From NCBI GenBank assembly GCA_027382625.1, contig JAJKFJ010022980.1:20831-84830 (forward strand): a stretch of DNA of 64,000 nucleotides, written 5' to 3'. The DNA comes from Tetmemena sp. SeJ-2015 (lineage: Eukaryota; Ciliophora; Spirotrichea; Sporadotrichida; Oxytrichidae). A program made the translations under genes and the position numbers. This document shows, one piece after another, positions 57,935 to 64,000 of the stretch. Under the pieces are notes generated by a model. It was not told where the DNA came from, made no database searches, and was given only the letters and a program-made list of their open reading frames with translations. Each line of letters begins with the position of its first letter. Position 1 is the stretch's first letter.

Positions 57935-58159
57935 GAGCCTAAGAAGTTGGTGAGGAAGGAAGTTTGGCAAAGGTGTGAGTAATTGAAGACTGTAGCAAAG
58001 TGTTGAGGACTTATTCAAACTTTAGGGGAGTCCGAACGCTAGCAACTAGGCGACTCCTTAATTGATAGCAGACTACTCCCTTATGAAGAACTGCGAGCGT
58101 ATCTTTCTTCCCTATTCCCACACCAACTTATTTCCACATCCCTTTGTATTTAAACTTGA
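57935..58159 (+). CDS. C-terminal exon of an unrecognised protein
   Basis: The frame reads EPKKLVRKEVWQRCEQLKTV-AKC-UGA-GLIQTLGESERQQ and then LIDSRLLPYEELRAYLSSLF to TGA 58157-58159. The internal UGA at 58004 fits Trp and has no intron around it. The 5' exon(s) are not found in the AT-rich DNA to the left. It lies directly before the abnormal region at 58.3 kb. Confidence 0.45.
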
Positions 58160-58299
58160 ATAAAGATGAAAAAGGGTCATTTTTCAGAGGAATCTGACGT
58201 CGGTAACGAAAAGACACATTATATATAGCTTCCCTTTAATTATTACTTAAAGAGGAGACAAAGAGAATATTCTTTTAAGACTTAGGAAAATATAAAGAG

Positions 58300-60080
58300 A
58301 AAGCTTAGTGATTGTCTTCCACTGCTCTTTACCTTCGTGTGACTCTGGAAAAGGTGTGATGCGGGGGTGGTGTGGGGTGGGGTGTGGGTATCTTCCGCGG
58401 GGCGCCGGTCAGGGGCTTTGCGTTGCTCAGAGGTCTCTTGGGGCCTGGGAAGCGCCGCCACTTTTGACCTTGCCAAAGATGTGTAGAAGAAAACCAACCC
58501 CAATCCCCATGTAAAGTAACGGATACTAGCATTTTTCTTGGGCAAAACTTAAATCCCCGGGACTCCTCAGAAAAAAATGATAAATTCTTTCATCATAAAT
58601 AAATAAGGATGGAGTGTTTATATTGCCCATGGGTCTTCCTTTTTCCCTTGGGCCCACCCAAGGGGCCCTTTGGGGAAGCAGTTTTTGACCCAAGGAAAAT
58701 AGCGCTCTTTTTTTGCCCAAACCCTTCTTACAAACTTTTCCATTTCACTCTTCGCCTTTAAAAGTTTATCCCAATATTAAAAATTTAAATTTAACCCCCT
58801 TTTTTCCCTTTTCAACCATCTCCCCCAATTTTCCCCCATCATAAAAAAATTTTTAAAAACCCACTTTCGCATTCTACTCTCTCTTCAAAATTCTCTTGAA
58901 AAATTTTAGATTTTCTAAAAAATTGGAAGGAAAAAATAAAATTTTTTGGGTTTTTATGAAAGATAAGTTGATAAAACAAAGAAAGGGAAAAGTTTTTGGA
59001 GGGGGTATATCCGAGGATTAAGATAATATTTTTCCTGAAGCAAAGTCGCAAGATAAATTAAACTTTTTTTTTAAAATTAAAAAGCAGTTTTCCCAGGTTG
59101 GGGGTGGAGCCCTTTCGTCAAAAAATACTCTTCATAAACAAAAGGGGGGGAATGTTTATTCCCCTTTTAGAGAAGGATTTTTTAAATTTTACAACTTCAT
59201 GGGGAAACAATTTAACCCTAGTGTCTCTTGGGAAAAAGAAAAAAGCTTTTATAGATTTTAATTTAAAAAGGGAACTAAATTCCAACTAGTAAGAAAAAAG
59301 AATTTAAAGTTTAAAGGCAGAGGGTTTTGAAGCTTAGAGGGGGAAAAGAAATTTTTTTAGAATAAGGAAGGGGGAAAAACCCAATTTTAAAATTTTAAAA
59401 AGTTTTATCCAAATTAATTTTCTAAATGTAAAAGTTTGGGGTGAAAGGGGTTTAAATCCCTAGAAGAGTTTTTAGTTTTCTGTCTATTAGGGTTAAAAGG
59501 GAAAATTTTTTAAAAGCCAAAAAAATTTAATATGATTGAAACCAATAGAAATTTTTCTTCATTGAAATTTTTCGATTTTTTTAAAAAATTTGTTTAAAAT
59601 TTTTCCCAAAAAAACCCGGGGAAAGAGGGAAGGAGGAAAATCGGCTTGTTTAAAACCCCCATTTATTTAAATATGCAAAATCCCCCGGGGAAAGGAAGGG
59701 CCTATCCCCTATCCCCCAAACCAAGAATTTTCAAAATTAAATTTCATAGGGGGGTTTAAAAACCCAAAAATTTAATTGGCCATCAAGTGCTTTTTAACCC
59801 TTTTCCCTTATTTTATTTTATTTTCAGCTAAACCCATAAAATCAAATTTGGAACTCATTTTTGCAAATTTTAAAATTTCCAATATTTTACTTTTTTAAAA
59901 TTCTATTTTATAAAAATTTAAAGGGGGTTTAAATTTGAAATTTTTAAAAAATTAAAAAAAAGAAAAAAATTTTAATTAAATTAAGAAAAAATTTAATAAA
60001 AGGAAAATTTTTAAATTCTCCGGGTTTAATTTTTTTAAAAAAGAGGAAATTTTGGGGAAAAAGAAATTACAAATAAATTT
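58300..60080. other. Abnormal sequence: inflated homopolymers, no sustained frames
   Basis: From about 58550 runs such as CCCC/TTTTTT/GGGGG/AAAAAA dominate and bases come in doubled blocks, unlike any other part of the window. Just before, 58360-58480 is GC-rich (GTGGGGTGGGGTGTGG; CGCGGGGCGCC). No gene with the local codon bias can be read. This looks like unpolished long-read, low-quality or artefactual sequence. Confidence 0.65.
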
Positions 60081-60312
60081 CTAAATACAAAATATTTTGA
60101 AATACTCATAATACGAATAAGCTATTAAATAATCCAAGAAAGATAGTCGCTAGCTCAAGAAGTAAGAATTGAAAAAGAAAGAGGAAGAAGATTATAAATT
60201 TTGGGATGAATGTTAATTATTTTCGGGTTTAAATTTTTATTTAAACATTGCTCTTTTTTAATCTACTGCTTCCAATTAGCAAAAAGGAGGAAAAAAAATT
60301 TTAAAAAAAGCA

Positions 60313-61862
60313 ATGAGGTCCAAGCGAGCTACTTAAGTAAGTCACCCTATTAATCATACTAGACAAGAAAACTAAAATTTCTGTAGAGGCAATTCTAGAA
60401 TGATAGCGAGTTCGAGGCTCAGCTAAAAATATGAAATATACAAAAATATTTTCAATATAATAATTATTAGCTTGAGGAGTTACTCAGACTCTCAAAAGAA
60501 GAGGAAGAGCAAAGGTAAAGGATGCTGTAGGCCACTTTTAAAGCATAAAAAGCAGCAGAAAGTGAGCAGCAGAAGTTAATCTTCCAGCAAAAGATGCAAT
60601 TACAATTAGTTAAAAACGATAAGCAACAGTAGGAAAAGGAGAAGTAAAGGCAGCTTGAACTTTTGTACGTGCAGTAATTGCAGGAAGCAAAGAAACTTTA
60701 AAACTAAAAAGCATTTCAAAACTAGGAAGTATAGAAAGTCAATTAATCCAATAATATTCCACAACAGTAGCAAAGCAGAGATTCTAAGCTGATTGAGATG
60801 GCTAACTAACAGAAAGAGTGGATGAGGAAGTAAAGAGAGATGGAGCAAAGCCAGAGCTTTGAAAGCTCTTTATTGATATGAGGTTTTGTTAATGTTTTAA
60901 GCACTGAAAATAGTTTTCAAAGGGAGCCCGAAGCAAGAGAGTCAAGCAGATTTGAAGAGAGTTAGGCACAGTGGTTTAAAGCTTAGTAACATATGGCGGG
61001 AATCGCTCCCAAAGAGAGTGATAAAATTAAGGCAGCTAGTCCCAAGCAAGTAATCTCTTCTTTTTAGAACCAACTCCAAGGACTGATGTTGAGTAGATTC
61101 AAATAAGGCAAGAATAGTCGCTTCCTCAGATTGAAAATTTGCAGGTAGGTTTTAAATAACTTTTAAACATTTGAATTAGAGATCTAATAGTTATTAGACT
61201 AATCAGAAACCAAGCAGCGAGGCTGAGGATATAGGATAAATGAGAGATCATTACAAAAACTACCACGTTTTCCAATTTAAAGTTGGTATTAATTGATTTT
61301 TACAGTTCCAAGATTATGAGAAGAATGTCTTGTAAACTCTTTGGAAAAATAATATTCCCGTCCTTTAAATTTGATGTCAATGAATTAATTTTTCCATCTA
61401 AAAGTTTAAGGCAAAGGATTAGGTCAAAACTCATCAAGCTCAGATTAGAATAAAGGAAAAACTTAGGAATAGCTTGAGAGAGAGGAGCGGCAAAGAAAAC
61501 TAAGACTGCTGAGAGACATGACCAAAGCCAAGAAACTCCAAGATCAAGAGAGCAAGGGAAACCAAGAAGAAGAGGAGAAGAGAGTCATTGATAGCTTCCA
61601 ACCACTTATCATTTATACTAAAATCTATTAAATTGCATGTTAATTATCTTTGGGAATGGAGCTATGAAGGATAAAGAGAGACTCAATCGCTGCATTAATG
61701 TGATAAAAGAAGGAGTGGGCAGGAAGTTTGAAGGCAAGCATCAAGAGAAAGTATAAATGATTTATTATATAATGTAAAGTTAAAGTAGATATCAATTTTC
61801 AGAACAAAGTAGATAATTCTGTGGACTGCGACTCAGAAGATTAAAATTAAAGCTCAAAATGA
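60313..61862 (+). CDS. Hypothetical Q/E-rich coiled-coil protein
   Basis: MRSKRATQ is joined by a 50-nt intron to RQFQNDSEFEAQLK, then after a second intron LEELLRLSKEEEEQRQRMLQ. A long Gln/Glu/Lys coil follows (FQQKMQLQLVKNDKQQQEKE; IEMANQQKEWMRKQREMEQS), then SSRFEESQAQWFKAQQHMAG, RTDVEQIQIRQEQSLPQ, RKLRLLRDMTKAKKLQDQES and MKDKERLNRCINVIKEGVGR. TGA 61860-61862. The motif LEELLRLSKEEEE recalls a ubiquitin-interacting motif, but the assignment is weak. Many Gln are TAA/TAG. Confidence 0.58.
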
Positions 61863-62392
61863 TTATTCTCTATTGTTTGAATAAATTAAATTTAGCATGT
61901 CAATCTAAGAAAAAACAAGGGTAGTTATTTTTAATTTAAACAAACATATTCGCTTTTGAAATAATGAATACATATTTTTAAAAATTCTCTCTCTTAATCA
62001 ATATAATTTTACATTTAATCTTATTCTTTTTTGAAAAAGCTAAAGCTAATATGATTTAAGCAAGTCCAATAATTTATTATTATAGAGCCTTCATGATCTC
62101 AAATATAAAAAAACAATTTTTGAAACTTCAGATGCGCTTCTTGCTAAATATTTATTGAGTTAAAAAATTTGCAACTTTTTAGTAATATAGTAAATTTTTT
62201 GATTAAATTATAACTGTTTAAATTCCAAAAATTTTTTAATTTATTTAATTAAATTTAATTCTGGGATAATAATGACTAATTCAGTACGATAAGTGCAGTT
62301 TTAAGAAATTGATGATTAATTATATTCCTAAAATTTTACTTTACTTTACTTTAAATTAGTATAAAATGACAATGAATTAATTGTTTTAATAG
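61863..62392. other. AT-rich intergenic region
   Basis: About 80% A+T with no coding bias; contains the second copy of the TTTAC-ending repeat. Confidence 0.5.
62305..62352. repeat. Dispersed ~50-bp repeat ending in (TTTAC)n, copy 2
   Basis: Matches 6061-6115: AAATTGATGATTAATT..ATTCCTAAAATTT then three TTTAC units. Same orientation. Confidence 0.55.
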
Positions 62393-62550
62393 AAGATGAA
62401 GCTGTTGAAATACTTTAGAGAGGCAGAAGGAAAATAGAGTAGTTCAGGAATCAGTCAAGAGGCGAGGATCAGTACGATTCAAATAAAAGACTTAATGATG
62501 TTAACAAGGGTCCCATAGATCTAGGCTGGAGAGAGGATGAATTCGACTGA
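62393..62550 (+). CDS. Short 3' exon of an unrecognised protein
   Basis: After an acceptor TTTTAATAG the frame reads DEAVEILQRGRRKIEQFRNQ and VNKGPIDLGWREDEFD to TGA 62548-62550. The codon mix looks real, but no upstream exon is evident. Confidence 0.4.
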
Positions 62551-62898
62551 TCAGCAATATATCCAATCTCTCTTACTCTTATTTAGCTATTTTTAATTTC
62601 ATAAAGTTCTTTATTTATTTTTACTGAAATTGTAGTCCCTCCTAATTTGATTCCAAATCTTTATAAACAGATAAGTGGAATATTAGAAATAAATCTTTAA
62701 AGCAAGAATACTCTTGCTCACCTTAGATCGAGCTAAAATAAAAATATTTGAATTCAATATTTTATCACAATCATAAACTTGCTTAGGTAAATAACATATT
62801 GATAATAATGAATTAAGTTCTTTAAAGGAAAAATAAGGAGTGAAACACATTATCTAACTTCTTATTTAAATATATTTTCAAAAGCTTTGCAAAATTTC

Positions 62899-64000
62899 TC
62901 AATTATAAGTTTTAGGTCTTATCTTGAGTGTAGACTTTCTGAAATAAGGTGACTCCGATTATTATTGTTCCTCTTTGTAAATGCTTGAAGCATCTCTCTC
63001 AAATTTAAACCTCTCTGACTCTCCCTCTCTCCTAATGGAAATTTTAGCTGCCGACTGTTGTTAATTCTCCTTGATCTTGAATGTGCCATTTGGAAATAAG
63101 CCCATGTCATTTGGCTCACTCTACTACTCCTCTTCGATAAAATTCTTCTGGGAATAGTGAAGAATGAAAGACTGGACGCTTGATCTAGTGAATCTCTGCT
63201 TCAGCAAAGCAATAGTATTTTAGTCTGAGACTATGATGTCCTTGTTGCGATAAAGCTTAATGAGTGAGGCCACTAGGAGTTAGTACTCACTTATGAATCC
63301 CTCATGGATGGCTTGTTGGTTCAGGTGTTGTCGCCTGCTCTCCCAGAGTGAGGATTTTAGGGACAGGTTAGCTTGGGACCTAGTTGTGAGTCTGTAGAAA
63401 AAAGAGTAGCTCCTGAATTCAGATCTCAGTAAGCTGTTTCTCAAACTCCTTACAAAGTAAAATATCCACACTGGGAAGAACATCAAGTTAGATATCACAA
63501 TTATTGCAAAAGTAAATTTAAATTGCTTAATGTAATGTCATCATTTAAACTTATAGGAATAAAGTGAATAGAATGATTTATATTCCAACTAAAGCAAATC
63601 CTTATCAAGTAATTCAAAATATAAGCATGTACCCTATTCAATTTGAGTATTTTTAAATTACTTATATTTTATAATAGTGAGTAAATTAAGGTATCTGTAT
63701 TGTTTGTGAGATCTATCCTCTAGAGTTTTTAGTCTAAGACCACTGCTGACTTAGGTTCTGCAAAATTTGTTATCAAATACAGACTCAGGTACAAGCTCAA
63801 TACTTAAATAGCCAATGAAAGAATATCCAGTCTAAAGAACTCCTTCAACTATTGAGCATTTTATATTTAAATATATTTTTCCTCTTTAGATTAAAATTTA
63901 TTCATAGTGAGGTCTTGAGTTTATTTTCAAGAATGTGAATCTATAAAGAAAAATTAATCGACAAATTTTTTTCACTTACATTAGAAACAGAGTGATGAGT
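62899..64000 (-). CDS. Hypothetical membrane protein, 5' end beyond the right edge
   Basis: One frame stays open for about 900 nt. It reads LVPESVFDNKFCRTQVSSGL, RSHKQYRYLNLLTIIKYKQF and QIEQGTCLYFELLDKDLLQL, then YSYKFK-UGA-UGA-HYIKQFKF. A membrane segment FAIIVISNLMFFPVWIFYFV (about 63515-63455) follows, then RNKDIIVSDQNTIALLKQRF and a basic tail ending RPKTYN at TGA 62899-62901. The tandem UGA at 63538-63543 has coding on both sides. A splice site (GTAAGT, about 63980) leads to exons outside the window. No family recognised. Confidence 0.55.

Noticed and set aside
58282..58720. GC-rich open frames near 58.3-58.7 kb
   Set aside because: Both strands are open simply because of composition; they sit at the edge of the abnormal block and resemble no protein.
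1..64000. Short open frames by the standard code on both strands across the window
   Set aside because: Most are antisense or out-of-frame shadows of genes that appear once TAA/TAG are read as Gln; for example 19460-19819 and 21492-21704 are shadows of the RING and CCCH genes.
1..64000. CRISPR array, bacterial operon or phage features
   Set aside because: No regularly spaced repeats and no bacterial-type gene; introns and the ciliate code show eukaryotic DNA.
1..64000. Spirotrich nanochromosome or scrambled micronuclear origin
   Set aside because: No CCCCAAAA telomere repeats or scrambled exons; genes are collinear with ordinary GT..AG introns.

Overview
The window is protist nuclear DNA, almost certainly from a ciliate. 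Reading frames stay open over kilobases only if TAA and TAG are read as glutamine, and conserved genes (QTRT2, METTL2/8-like methyltransferase, VDAC, a RING1-like protein, a cyclin) make sense only with that code. TGA ends the genes. In at least ten places TGA also lies inside an otherwise uninterrupted, codon-biased frame with no usable GT..AG intron, where tryptophan fits. All three stop codons as sense codons, with UGA doubling as stop, is the karyorelictid code (NCBI table 27). My best guess is therefore a Loxodes-like karyorelict; this is inference from codon use, not from a marker gene. Genes sit on a long multigene contig rather than on nanochromosomes. Introns are GT..AG, mostly 15-75 nt, and intergenic DNA is very AT-rich.

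Layout. 0-8.5 kb: small unrecognised genes and a cyclin. 8.5-15.3 kb (minus): a large kelch-repeat protein. 15.9-17.7 kb (plus): queuine tRNA-ribosyltransferase accessory subunit 2, convergent with a RING1/RNF2-like E3 ligase (17.8-20.1 kb, minus). 20.4-27.1 kb (plus): a disordered protein, a CCCH zinc-finger protein and a long ankyrin/coiled-coil gene. 27.3-31.2 kb: a secreted protein, a multipass membrane protein and a Thr-rich CxxC protein. 31.8-33.7 kb (minus): VDAC porin with a frameshift and one oversized intron.

34.9-39.8 kb is a mobile and duplicated block. Two direct ~387-bp copies of the 5' part of an SBF2-like gene flank a Tc1/TBE-like transposon (accessory ORF plus degenerate transposase) and a gene with four 27-residue tandem repeats. 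40-50 kb holds Q-rich, disordered or BAR-like hypothetical genes, interrupted at 47.08-48.06 kb by a 981-bp near-perfect inverted repeat. Its arms begin and end with TA, and each encodes the same 93-residue protein. 50.3-57.6 kb: METTL2/8-like tRNA methyltransferase, a long MGCC-starting hypothetical gene, a p24/GOLD cargo receptor and a secreted Cys-rich protein.

58.3-60.1 kb looks unlike the rest: inflated homopolymer runs and broken frames suggest unpolished or low-quality sequence. 60.3-64 kb returns to normal genes: a Q/E-rich coiled coil, a short exon, and a membrane protein running off the right edge.

The genes do not form one pathway; this is an ordinary eukaryotic gene neighbourhood with two mobile/repeat insertions. 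The most novel items are the TA-bounded palindrome with twin genes, the in-frame UGA codons, and the duplicated SBF2-like fragment around the transposon. Exon limits were worked out by eye; starts, ends and unlisted introns are approximate unless I say otherwise.
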